Source of the DNA: Ramlibacter tataouinensis | Lineage (GTDB): Bacteria > Pseudomonadota > Gammaproteobacteria > Burkholderiales > Burkholderiaceae_C | NCBI GenBank assembly: GCA_002427815.1 | Contig: DIZF01000010.1 | Coordinates: 1 to 64,000, forward strand | Reading direction: 5' to 3' | Length of the DNA stretch: 64,000 bases | Part shown: positions 24,555 through 31,973 of the stretch, one piece after another | Position numbering within the stretch: position 1 is the first letter of the stretch | How the letters are laid out: each line of letters opens with the position of its first letter | Program-made: the position numbers and the translations under genes | The notes under the pieces: generated by a model | Seen by the model: only the letters and a program-made list of their open reading frames with translations | What the model was told of the DNA's origin: nothing | The model's database searches: none

Positions 24555-25622
24555 ATGCTGCAGCCAATCCTGGAGCCCGCCTGGGGCCATGCCTTTGAAA
24601 CCGTGCTCGCGCGTTGCGGCCTGAAAGCCGGCGACACGGTGGCCGTGCTCAGCGAAAGCCAGAGCCGGCCCGTGCTGCCCGAGCTGGCGCGGCTGGCCGC
24701 GGCACGCCTGGGCTGTCGAGCCTTCGGGATCCACGTGCCCACCGTGTTCGAGGCCGGCGGACCGGTGGTGCGTTCAACGGGCGCGTCCACGGCTTTGCAG
24801 CAACTGGCGCCGGTCATCGCGGCACTGGCGGGCAGCACCCTGGTGGTCGACTGCACGGTCGAGGGCCTGATGCATGCCCCGGAGCTGCCCGCCATCCTGC
24901 GCGGTGGCGCCCGCGTGATCTACGTGAGCAATGAGCATCCCGAGGCGTTGGCCCGGCTGGTGCCCGACGCCGCGCTCGAGCCGCTCGTCAAGGACCATGT
25001 CAAACGGCTGCGCTCGGCCCGCAGCATGCGCGTCACCTCGGGCGCCGGGACCGACCTCGTCGTTTCCATGGCGGGCGCTGCTTGCGGCGGCAACTGGGGC
25101 TACACCACCCGGCCCGGAACCATGACGCATTGGCCGGGCGGCCTCGCGCTGGCTTTCCCGGCCGCGGGTAGCGTCAATGGAACGCTGGTGCTGGCCGAGG
25201 GCGACGTCAACCTGACGTTCAAGCGCTACATCGAAAAGCCGATCACCTTGCACATAGCAAACGACTACATCACGCGCATCGAGGGTGCCGGCGTCGACGC
25301 GGAGCTCATGCGCAGCTACATCGCCGGCTGGGCCGAGCGCGACGCGCAACCCGACTCGCAAGCGGGCCGCAATGCCTACGCAGTGAGCCACGTCGGCTAT
25401 GGCCTGAATCCGGCCGCGCGCTGGGACAGCATGGCGCTGTACGACAAGCGCGATTTCAACGGCACCGAGCTGCGCGCCTTTGCCGGAAATTTCCTCTACA
25501 GCACCGGCGCCAACGAGGTGGCCGGGCGCTACACGCGAGGCCATTTCGACCTGCCGCTGCGCCACTGCACCGTGGAGCTCGATGGCGTGGCGGTGGTGCA
25601 GGGCGGACAGGTGATCGAATGA
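24555..25622 (+). CDS. 2,5-dihydroxypyridine 5,6-dioxygenase-like protein (NicX family)
   Basis: A 355-residue protein resembling NicX, the Fe(II) dioxygenase that opens 2,5-dihydroxypyridine to N-formylmaleamate in nicotinate degradation. The presumed iron ligands are His279 (in SHVGYGLN), His330 and Asp332 (in RGHFDLP), matching the spacing I recall for NicX His265, His318 and Asp320; His107 may be the active-site base. The family is a relative of M29 aminopeptidases. I start at ATG 24555; an in-frame ATG at 24534 adds seven residues. It overlaps the hydrolase gene by four bases. The true substrate could be another hydroxylated pyridine. Confidence 0.8.
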   Translation: MLQPILEPAWGHAFETVLARCGLKAGDTVAVLSESQSRPVLPELARLAAARLGCRAFGIHVPTVFEAGGPVVRSTGASTALQQLAPVIAALAGSTLVVDCTVEGLMHAPELPAILRGGARVIYVSNEHPEALARLVPDAALEPLVKDHVKRLRSARSMRVTSGAGTDLVVSMAGAACGGNWGYTTRPGTMTHWPGGLALAFPAAGSVNGTLVLAEGDVNLTFKRYIEKPITLHIANDYITRIEGAGVDAELMRSYIAGWAERDAQPDSQAGRNAYAVSHVGYGLNPAARWDSMALYDKRDFNGTELRAFAGNFLYSTGANEVAGRYTRGHFDLPLRHCTVELDGVAVVQGGQVIE

Positions 25623-26473
25623 ACATCCCGACGTTCACCGTGCTCGGCGGCGGCCCCACGGTGCTGATGCTGCACGGCATCGGCGGCGGCCACCTGGCCT
25701 TCGCGCCGCAGGTGGAGTCCCTGGCCTCCGCGGGCTACCGTGCCGTGGCCTGGGACATGCCGGGCTATGGCCGCAGCGCGCCGATCGAGCCGTACACCTT
25801 CAAGGGGTTGGCCCAAAGCTGCATCACGCTGATCGAAGCGCTGCTGGCCGGCGATGAAGAGCGCCGCTGCGCCGTCTCCGGGCCCGACAGCCCCGCCACG
25901 CAGCGCCGGGCCCGACCGGGCGGCATTACGCTATTGGGTCATAGCATGGGCGGGATGGTGGCGCAGGAAGTCGTGGCGCGCCGGCCCGAGCTGGTGAGCC
26001 GGCTGATCCTGTGCGGCACGTCGCCGTCTTTCGGCAAACCCGATGGCGACTGGCAGCGCGAATTCATCGCGCAGCGCACCGCGCCGCTGGATGCCGGGCA
26101 GAGCATGTCCGATCTGGCGGAAGTGCTGGTGCCGCAGATGGTGGGGCCCGACTCGCTGCCGGAGGGCGTGCGGCTGGCGGCCCACTGCATGGGCCAGGTG
26201 CCCGGCTCGACCTACCGGCGTGCGCTGGAAGCCCTGGTGACCTTCGACCGGCGCGCCAACCTGCCGCAGATCCATGTGCCCACGCTCCTGGTGGCGGGTG
26301 AGCACGATCGCAATGCGCCGCCGCCGGTGATGAAGAAGATGGCCGCCGCGATTGCGGGCAGCACCTATCTGGAGATGCCCGGGGTGGGCCATCTGCAGAA
26401 CCTTGAGGCCCCCGACGAATTCGACACGCTGGTGCTGAATTTCCTGGCGCTGCCGCGGGCGCTGCTGCATTGA
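25619..26473 (+). CDS. Alpha/beta hydrolase, possible N-formylmaleamate deformylase-like
   Basis: A 284-residue hydrolase with 'LMLHGIGGGHLAFAPQ', the nucleophile Ser109 in LGHSMGGM, the acid in 'LLVAGEHDRNAPP' and the histidine in 'MPGVGHLQNLEAP'. Its ATG overlaps the dioxygenase stop (ATGA), so the two act together; in the nicotinate pathway the dioxygenase product is deformylated by an alpha/beta hydrolase (NicD), which makes that role attractive. About 20 residues (roughly 78-100) look like an extra Arg/Pro-rich insertion before the nucleophile strand and contain an 11-bp direct repeat at DNA level. Confidence 0.82.
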   Translation: MNIPTFTVLGGGPTVLMLHGIGGGHLAFAPQVESLASAGYRAVAWDMPGYGRSAPIEPYTFKGLAQSCITLIEALLAGDEERRCAVSGPDSPATQRRARPGGITLLGHSMGGMVAQEVVARRPELVSRLILCGTSPSFGKPDGDWQREFIAQRTAPLDAGQSMSDLAEVLVPQMVGPDSLPEGVRLAAHCMGQVPGSTYRRALEALVTFDRRANLPQIHVPTLLVAGEHDRNAPPPVMKKMAAAIAGSTYLEMPGVGHLQNLEAPDEFDTLVLNFLALPRALLH

Positions 26474-26493
26474 TCAGGAATTGCGGGAAATCC

Positions 26494-27750
26494 ATGGACG
26501 CATCACCCGCCCTCGGTTTCACGCCCGCCGTCGGCGAGCTGGCGTTCACGCCCCAGCAACGCTCGCTGCTGTCCCTGGTCCACGAACTCGGCCGGGCGAA
26601 ATTCGCGCCGCGGGCCGCGCAGTGGGACGAGGCGGCGAGCTTCCCTTTCGCCAACTACGAGGACCTGCGACAAGCCGGGCTGCTGGCCCTGTGCGTGCCG
26701 CGGGCCGACGGCGGACTGGGGGCGGACTACGCCACTTACATGATGGTGGCGGCCGAGATCGGGCGGTTCTGCGGCGCCACGGCGTTGACCTACAACATGC
26801 ACATCTGCTCGACGATGTGGACCGGCGTGCTGGCCGATGGCATCGAGATGACCGACGACCAGCGCGCCGAGCACGGACGGCGGCGCGCGCTGCATTTCCG
26901 TCGGGTGGTGCAGGATGGTGCGCTCTACGCCCAGCCGTTTTCCGAAGGCAGCGCCGCCGCCGCGGGGCGGGCGCCGTTCGGCACCACCGCGCGCAAGGTC
27001 GAGGGCGGCTGGCGCGTCAACGGCCGCAAGATCTTCGCGTCGCTGTCCGGCGCGGCCGATTATTACGGCGTGCTGTGCACCGAAGACAAGGGTGACGAGA
27101 GGCCCGACGTGCGCGATACGCTCTACCTCGCCGTGCCGGCCACCAGCGCAGGCTTCGCGATCAGCGGCGAGTGGAACCCGCTGGGCATGCGTGGCACCGT
27201 GAGCCGCAACCTCGCCTTCCAGGATGTCTTCGTCTCCGACGACGAACAGCTCATGCCGCGCGGCGTGTATTTCAGGGGGGCGCAAACCTGGCCGGCGATG
27301 TTCTTCACGCTGGCGCCCGCCTACCTGGGGCTGGCCACCGCCGCCTACGACTTCACGGTGAGCTACCTGCGCGGGGAAGTCGCCGGAGAGCCGCCGGTCA
27401 AACGGCGCATGTATCCGACCAAGCAGATCGCGGTGGCGCAGATGCGCGTCCAGCTCGAAGCGATGAAGAGCCTGTTCGTGCGCGCCATCCAGGAGGCCGC
27501 GCCGAATCCGTCCAGCGACGCGCGCATGCGCCTGTACGCGGCGCAATACAGCGTGATGGAAGGCGCGAACGACATTGCCCGGCTGGCGATCCGCACCTGC
27601 GGCGGCCAGAGCATGATGAAGCACCTGCCGCTGGAGCGCCTGTACCGCGACAGCCGCTGCGGCTCGTTGATGCTGCCCTGGACCGCCGAGCTGGTGCTCG
27701 ATCGCATGGGCCGCGAGACGCTCTACCAGCCGGGCGAAAAAGACGATTGA
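26494..27750 (+). CDS. Acyl-CoA dehydrogenase-fold flavoprotein lacking the usual catalytic glutamate
   Basis: A 418-residue protein with the acyl-CoA dehydrogenase domains: an N-terminal helical domain ('LCVPRADGGLGADYATYMMVAAEIGRF'), a beta-barrel ('WRVNGRKIFASLSGAADYYGVL') and a C-terminal helical bundle. In ordinary enzymes a Glu lies in the YEGT motif after the YRD motif; here the segment is YRDSRCGSLMLPWT, with Leu394 at that place, and the alternative Glu position of isovaleryl-CoA dehydrogenase is also empty. It may therefore be a group D flavin monooxygenase fed by the nearby flavin reductase. The ATG at 26494 is preferred to a TTG at 26470 that overlaps the hydrolase. Confidence 0.82.
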   Translation: MDASPALGFTPAVGELAFTPQQRSLLSLVHELGRAKFAPRAAQWDEAASFPFANYEDLRQAGLLALCVPRADGGLGADYATYMMVAAEIGRFCGATALTYNMHICSTMWTGVLADGIEMTDDQRAEHGRRRALHFRRVVQDGALYAQPFSEGSAAAAGRAPFGTTARKVEGGWRVNGRKIFASLSGAADYYGVLCTEDKGDERPDVRDTLYLAVPATSAGFAISGEWNPLGMRGTVSRNLAFQDVFVSDDEQLMPRGVYFRGAQTWPAMFFTLAPAYLGLATAAYDFTVSYLRGEVAGEPPVKRRMYPTKQIAVAQMRVQLEAMKSLFVRAIQEAAPNPSSDARMRLYAAQYSVMEGANDIARLAIRTCGGQSMMKHLPLERLYRDSRCGSLMLPWTAELVLDRMGRETLYQPGEKDD

Positions 27751-27873
27751 GTGCTGGCGCGCAGGTGCCCACCTCCGGGCGGCGGCAAGGCGCTCGATCA
27801 GGCGACCGCAGTGGATGGCCCTGACAAAGGAGCGCTCTCGCGCCGCTGGCTGGCGCAAGGGGGCGGCAGGGCT

Positions 27874-28422
27874 CTAGTCGCCCCGGGCCGACAAGGTTTC
27901 GCGCAGCGCCTGCGCCTTGGCCGGGTCGTATTGGCCTTCAGCCCGTGCCAGCACCTTGCCGTCGCGATTGAGCACCAGCACCGAGGCGTGATCCGTACCC
28001 GAGAGCCCGGCGGCGCGGATGAAATCGGCCGGATCGGTGAACACCGGGACCAGCCGCGAGCGCTGGCTGGCCAGGGAATGGCCGGCCATCAGCTGGCGCT
28101 CGATGGCGCTGCGGGCGTCCTCGCTGCCCGGGTCGTTGAGCACCGGCATCTTGAACCAGGCGATTCCGCTGTCCTGGCGCAGCCGCAGGCCATCGATCCA
28201 GCTGCGGATCTCACCGCGGTGGCTGCTGTTGAAACCCACCAGGGCCAGGGTGCGCCCGGCATGGAGGGCCGCCGACAGTTGCTGCTGTTCCAGGCGGTTG
28301 GCGGTCGGCGATGGCAGCCGCCCCATGACGTTGGACTCGTTCGGTGTCGCGACCGCGAGTACGAGCGCGCCCGTCGCGGCGGCGATCCATGCCAGGGTCG
28401 GGGTCCAGATGGTACTTGTCAT
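27874..28422 (-). CDS. Hypothetical secreted or membrane-anchored protein
   Basis: A 182-residue protein I cannot assign. The N-terminus (about residues 5-25, IWTPTLAWIAAATGALVLAVA) is a signal peptide or anchor. The rest, with 'LALVGFNSSHRGEIRSWIDGL', 'GIAWFKMPVLND' and 'ASVLVLNRDGKVLARAEGQYD', has the strand order of a thioredoxin-like fold but no CxxC pair. A peroxiredoxin- or ATP10-like role is possible but weak. It lies downstream of the metallophosphoesterase on the same strand with 137 bases between. Confidence 0.72.
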   Translation of the reverse strand: MTSTIWTPTLAWIAAATGALVLAVATPNESNVMGRLPSPTANRLEQQQLSAALHAGRTLALVGFNSSHRGEIRSWIDGLRLRQDSGIAWFKMPVLNDPGSEDARSAIERQLMAGHSLASQRSRLVPVFTDPADFIRAAGLSGTDHASVLVLNRDGKVLARAEGQYDPAKAQALRETLSARGD

Positions 28423-28559
28423 GGCAGACCTCCTTGAGATCTGCAGCCAGTGTTCCACGGCGACAGAAGCCATACACGTCGCGCATGTAAAGAAGTCGCG
28501 GCAGATGTAGTAGGAGGTAAAGCCGGCGCGACGGGAATAAGAAGGGGCGCAGCCGTCCT

Positions 28560-29384
28560 TCAGGCGGGGTCGACCTCGAGCACCAGCTGGTCGCGAAAAC
28601 CGGCCTGTTCGCCCTTGGCGGCATAGCCGAGGGTGTTCGCCACCACCCGGCAGCCGCCGGCGCGGTAATCCTGCTGGCAGTGCAGATGGCCATGCAGCCA
28701 GAGCTGGGCCTGGGGCAGCAGCGCGTCCAGCGAATTGCAGAAACCCGCCGTGCCCGGGGTCAGGCCGTAGCGCGGATCGGCGCTGCGCAGGCTGGGCGCG
28801 AAATGCGTCACGACCACCGTGGTGCCGTCGAACGGCGTCGCCAGCGCCTGGCGCAGCCATTGCTGGCACACCAGGGCCTGCTCGCGCCAGCCTTCGGCCA
28901 GCCAGGGCAGCCCGCCCCGCGTGGCCCCGGTCTTCTGCAGGTAGAAGTTGGCCGCGCGGTAGGCCTTCTCGCGCCGTCTGAGCACCCCGGCCGGTCCCGG
29001 TGCCGACCGGTCCTCATCGGTCACCAGCGCATCGAAGTCGGCCCACAGCGTGGTACCGATCAGGCGCACCCGCCCCAGCGTCAGCACCTCGCGTTCCAGC
29101 CAGGTCAGGCCCCGGCGCTCGCAGGCATCGCGCAGCCGCCGATGCGCCTCGTCGAAGTCCAGGTTGTCGTATTCGTGGTTGCCCGGTACGTACACAACCG
29201 GCACCGGCCAGCCCAGCTGGGGCGAGAAACGCTCCAGCCCGAAGTCGTCGCCGGCCAGCCGGCTGCCGGTCTGGTACGAGCCTATGTCGCCGGCCAGCAC
29301 CAGCAGGTCGGCGCCGGGCGCCGGTTGCGGCCGGTAGTGGGGATGGACTTCGAGGTGCAGGTCGGACAGGAGCTGGATCTTCAC
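28560..29384 (-). CDS. Calcineurin-like metallophosphoesterase
   Basis: A 274-residue metal-dependent phosphoesterase. Metal-binding motifs are DLHLE near the N-terminus (residues 9-13), LAGDIG, PGNHEYD, 'VVTHFAPS' and 'LHGHLH', the complete calcineurin-like set. Translation starts at a GTG (29384) directly before 'KIQLLSDLHLE'; the upstream frame is unconserved. Substrate is unknown; such enzymes hydrolyse nucleotides, phosphodiesters or phosphoproteins in the cytoplasm. The LysR gene ends 5 bases upstream of it on the same strand. Confidence 0.9.
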   Translation of the reverse strand: MKIQLLSDLHLEVHPHYRPQPAPGADLLVLAGDIGSYQTGSRLAGDDFGLERFSPQLGWPVPVVYVPGNHEYDNLDFDEAHRRLRDACERRGLTWLEREVLTLGRVRLIGTTLWADFDALVTDEDRSAPGPAGVLRRREKAYRAANFYLQKTGATRGGLPWLAEGWREQALVCQQWLRQALATPFDGTTVVVTHFAPSLRSADPRYGLTPGTAGFCNSLDALLPQAQLWLHGHLHCQQDYRAGGCRVVANTLGYAAKGEQAGFRDQLVLEVDPA

Positions 29385-29388
29385 CGGC

Positions 29389-30381
29389 CTATTGTGCCGA
29401 GCGCGCAGGGGCCTCCAGCTGATGTGCGACCGCAAAAGCCTTTTGCGATGCCGCCGCCACCGCCAGCCGCAGCCAGGCATGATCGCTGCGCTGTCCCTGG
29501 CGCCGGTGCCATAGCGAATCGACCAGCGCCGGTGGCACGTCGAGCGGCAGCTCGCGCAGCACGAACTCGTGGGCCATGCCCATGATGTTGACGAAATGGC
29601 GCGGCAGCACTGTCAGGAGATCGGAGGTCGCAACCACGCGGCCGGCCGTGAAAAACTGGTTCACGGTGAGGACGATGCGGCGCTGGCGCCCCAGGGCGGC
29701 CAGGGCTTCGTCGACGAAGCCGAACGGTCGCCCGGAAAAGCTCACCAGCAGGTGGTGAGCATCGCAGTAGCGCTTGATCGTCAGCGGGCTGTGCGCCAGC
29801 GGATGGCCCGCGCGCATCACGCATACGTATTCACCCTTGAACAGCCGCTGGTGATCGAACGGCGCGAGGCCTCCGGCCTGGGCCTGGGCCGTGAGGTCCG
29901 CCAGCACGGCGGGGAAAAATCCCACTGCCAGGTCCACGTGTCCCTCGTCGAGCAGCGGCCGCGGGTCGCGCGTGGTCAGGGGAAGGACCCGCATGGTGAC
30001 GCCCGGCGCGTCGCGCTCCAGGATTTCCACCAGTCCCGGCATGAGCTCGGCCGCCGTGGCGTCGGCCATCGCCAGCACGAACGTGGTGTTGGCTTCCGAG
30101 GCGACGAAGTCGCCCGGCGACAGCGAAGACTCCATCTGGCGCAAGGCGTCGGCGATGGCAGGCCACAAGGTCAGCGCCCGCGGCGTTGGCTCGACGCCGT
30201 AGCCGCTGCGGACCACCAGCTTGTCGCCCAGCGCTGCGCGCAGGCGGTTCAGGGCGTTGCTCACCGCAGGCTGGGTCATGGCGAGGTTGCGCGCCGCGCG
30301 CGTGAGGTTGCGTTCGGCCATGACCTCATCGAACACCCGCAACAGGTTCAGGTCGAGCGTACGGAAGTTGGGTGCTTTCAT
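29389..30381 (-). CDS. LysR-family transcriptional regulator
   Basis: A 330-residue LysR regulator: N-terminal helix-turn-helix 'LNLLRVFDEVMAERNLTRAARNLAMTQPAVSNALNRLRAAL' and a periplasmic-binding-like effector domain starting near residue 95. It resembles the NodD/SyrM-like subgroup (e.g. 'FGFVDEALAALGRQRRI'), which often governs catabolic genes. The ATG at 30381 is used; an adjacent GTG one codon earlier is possible. An imperfect palindrome ATGATagccATCAT lies 12 bases upstream (30393-30406) and could be its autoregulatory site. No obvious target is divergent except a small membrane protein. Confidence 0.9.
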   Translation of the reverse strand: MKAPNFRTLDLNLLRVFDEVMAERNLTRAARNLAMTQPAVSNALNRLRAALGDKLVVRSGYGVEPTPRALTLWPAIADALRQMESSLSPGDFVASEANTTFVLAMADATAAELMPGLVEILERDAPGVTMRVLPLTTRDPRPLLDEGHVDLAVGFFPAVLADLTAQAQAGGLAPFDHQRLFKGEYVCVMRAGHPLAHSPLTIKRYCDAHHLLVSFSGRPFGFVDEALAALGRQRRIVLTVNQFFTAGRVVATSDLLTVLPRHFVNIMGMAHEFVLRELPLDVPPALVDSLWHRRQGQRSDHAWLRLAVAAASQKAFAVAHQLEAPARSAQ

Positions 30382-30498
30382 CACTAATATGAATGATAGC
30401 CATCATGAATCTAAATTGGCAAAATATCAGTACAAACCCTAGTATGCGGTACGCACTCGGCAATACCGTCCGAGGCGCTCCGGAAAGAGGAAAGAATC

Positions 30499-30945
30499 AT
30501 GACCAGCTTCGCCCATGTGAGCCACCCCAGCCAGCACCCCGGCGTGGTTCGCGCCGAGCGCGTCGCCAAAAGCTTCAAGCACGCCGTGCGCCATTTCGAT
30601 GCGACCCGCAGCGGCGCCAGCATGCTGCTGGCCGCAATCGTTTCCGCCTTCCTGGTGGTGGCGAACCAGGTCGTGGAAACCTGGACCGAAGGCCATCTGC
30701 TGGCCGCCTGGATCGTCCTGTGGCTGATCGCCTTCGCGGCGATGGGCTTGCTGGCCAGTCCCGCCAAGCGCGCGGCGAGCGGGCTGCGCACCGGCTACAA
30801 GCGCTGGTCCGCGGCGCGCAAGCAGGCCGCGCAGGACCGCGAGCTCTGGAACCTGGCCTTGACCGACAGCCGGGTGATGGCCGATATCAGCCGCGCCATG
30901 ACCATGGACGCGACCCGGCAACTCAAGGGTTCCAGCTATTTCTGA
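30499..30945 (+). CDS. Small membrane protein, two predicted transmembrane helices
   Basis: A 148-residue protein of unknown function. Two hydrophobic segments (about 43-60, 'MLLAAIVSAFLVVANQVV', and 67-86, 'LLAAWIVLWLIAFAAMGLL') are separated by a very short loop and flanked by Lys/Arg-rich ends, so both termini are probably cytoplasmic. The C-terminal 50 residues are helical and basic. The preceding aagaggaaag is a fair ribosome-binding site. It is followed 13 bases later by another small gene and then a strong terminator, forming a two-gene unit. Confidence 0.78.
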   Translation: MTSFAHVSHPSQHPGVVRAERVAKSFKHAVRHFDATRSGASMLLAAIVSAFLVVANQVVETWTEGHLLAAWIVLWLIAFAAMGLLASPAKRAASGLRTGYKRWSAARKQAAQDRELWNLALTDSRVMADISRAMTMDATRQLKGSSYF

Positions 30946-30958
30946 GGCGAACAGCTCC

Positions 30959-31141
30959 ATGACCGCACTTGCTCAAACCACTTTGCTGACCCCGGTGCTG
31001 CGGCGCTTGCCCTCGCGCCTGCTCGCCGCACTCGATGCCTGGTCGTACCGGATTGCCCAGAAGCGGGCGCAGCAGCGCCGCGAAGCCGGGTGCCGGCGCG
31101 CCGAGGCGGCCAAGCTGAAGCAGGCGGCGCTCAAGTCCTGA
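30959..31141 (+). CDS. Small basic hypothetical protein (60 residues)
   Basis: Sixty residues, rich in Arg, Ala and Gln; the second half is a predicted basic amphipathic helix ('RIAQKRAQQRREAGCRRAEAAKLKQAALKS'). No known domain. It follows the two-helix membrane protein by 13 bases and is itself followed by a Rho-independent terminator 20 bases later, which supports it as the last gene of an operon. Confidence 0.65.
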   Translation: MTALAQTTLLTPVLRRLPSRLLAALDAWSYRIAQKRAQQRREAGCRRAEAAKLKQAALKS

Positions 31142-31161
31142 AGCGCCTGTTCTGAAAGCAA

Positions 31162-31190
31162 AAAAGCCACCGGTCCGGTGGCTTTTCCTT
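31162..31190 (+). terminator. Strong Rho-independent terminator
   Basis: AAAAGCCACCGG and CCGGTGGCTTTT (31162-31186) form a near-perfect inverted repeat around a single T, followed by further T-rich bases. It ends the two-gene unit of small proteins and works in both directions. Confidence 0.9.
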
Positions 31191-31276
31191 TGGCGGTCCG
31201 CACCAGTCGAGCAGTAGTTCACGGATGGGCTGGAGAACCGTTGAGGTACGGAGGGGCTGAATGTACACTCTGTTAC

Positions 31277-31507
31277 ATGACAGCGTTTGCGCCAGGCGAC
31301 CAGGCCGCCGAAGACCTTGCCCGCTGGGAACTCGCGATGAAGGATCAGCGTGCGGCGGAACGCCAGCTTGACGTTGCCCGACGCCGTAGAGGCCTGCACT
31401 CCGTCTACCCTCTGCACGCCCAAGTCGTGGCCCTGAGAACCCGAGCTGACCTGCTCCTTGCGAAGGCTGTCGAGACCATGCTCACCAAGTCCTCGGACGG
31501 CGAGTGA
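31277..31507 (+). CDS. Small hypothetical protein (76 residues)
   Basis: A 76-residue, charged, probably helical protein ('AAEDLARWELAMKDQRAAERQLDVARRRRG') of unknown function. The ATG at 31277 is chosen because homologous-looking helical content starts there; the longer frame runs back into the terminator. Just upstream is TGTAcactctgTTACA, an imperfect inverted repeat that overlaps the start region. It is convergent with the CusF-like gene, 24 bases apart. Confidence 0.55.
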   Translation: MTAFAPGDQAAEDLARWELAMKDQRAAERQLDVARRRRGLHSVYPLHAQVVALRTRADLLLAKAVETMLTKSSDGE

Positions 31508-31531
31508 GGCGCCGACGAGTCCGTGAAATGC

Positions 31532-31894
31532 TCACCGTTTCAAGGGCTGTGGCTTCACCACTTCAATGCGATTGATTTCGTAGTCGCCATTGCGCCATAC
31601 CGCGGCAAATCGCACCTTGTCCCCGGGCTTGAGCGATCGGAGGAGCTTGCCGTCGGGCACCAGGAATTCCATTGTCATCGCGTCCATCCCGATGGATGCG
31701 ATGGGCCCGTGCTTGAGCAACACACGTTTTTCCTTCCGGTCGATCTCGAGAACCTCGCCGTTGGCCAGACTCCCCGCCACGCCCGCAGAGGATGAGGCAG
31801 CCCGGCCAAGCCCAGTCGAGGCCGGTGCCGTTTGCCCCTGGGCAGAGGCCAACCCTGCAAGGGCCAGCAGCATCAACAGTTGAACGAGTTTCAT
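31532..31894 (-). CDS. CusF-like periplasmic copper-binding domain protein
   Basis: A 120-residue protein with a signal peptide (about 1-19) and a C-terminal CusF-type OB-fold beginning at 'GEVLEIDRKEKRVLLKHGPIASIGMDAMTMEFLV'. In CusF, Cu(I) is held by His36, Met47 and Met49 with Trp44 stacking on it; here His62, Met73 and Met75 occupy the same spacing, but the Trp position is Met70. It should bind Cu(I) or Ag(I) in the periplasm. No efflux pump genes adjoin it. The ATG at 31894 starts the signal peptide; the upstream frame only adds an Arg-rich extension. Confidence 0.88.
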   Translation of the reverse strand: MKLVQLLMLLALAGLASAQGQTAPASTGLGRAASSSAGVAGSLANGEVLEIDRKEKRVLLKHGPIASIGMDAMTMEFLVPDGKLLRSLKPGDKVRFAAVWRNGDYEINRIEVVKPQPLKR

Positions 31895-31973
31895 CAGCAG
31901 TCGCAGTGTAGTGCTGCGGCGGCGCGCCACCTGGCGCGCCTGCCCTGTTCGCGGCAGAACGCCGCTTCGCCGT

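Noticed and set aside
27751..27873. A further copy of the GC-rich dispersed repeat between convergent genes
   Set aside because: The gap is GC-rich with some G-runs, but the ordered palindromic blocks seen at 10777 and 19640 are absent.
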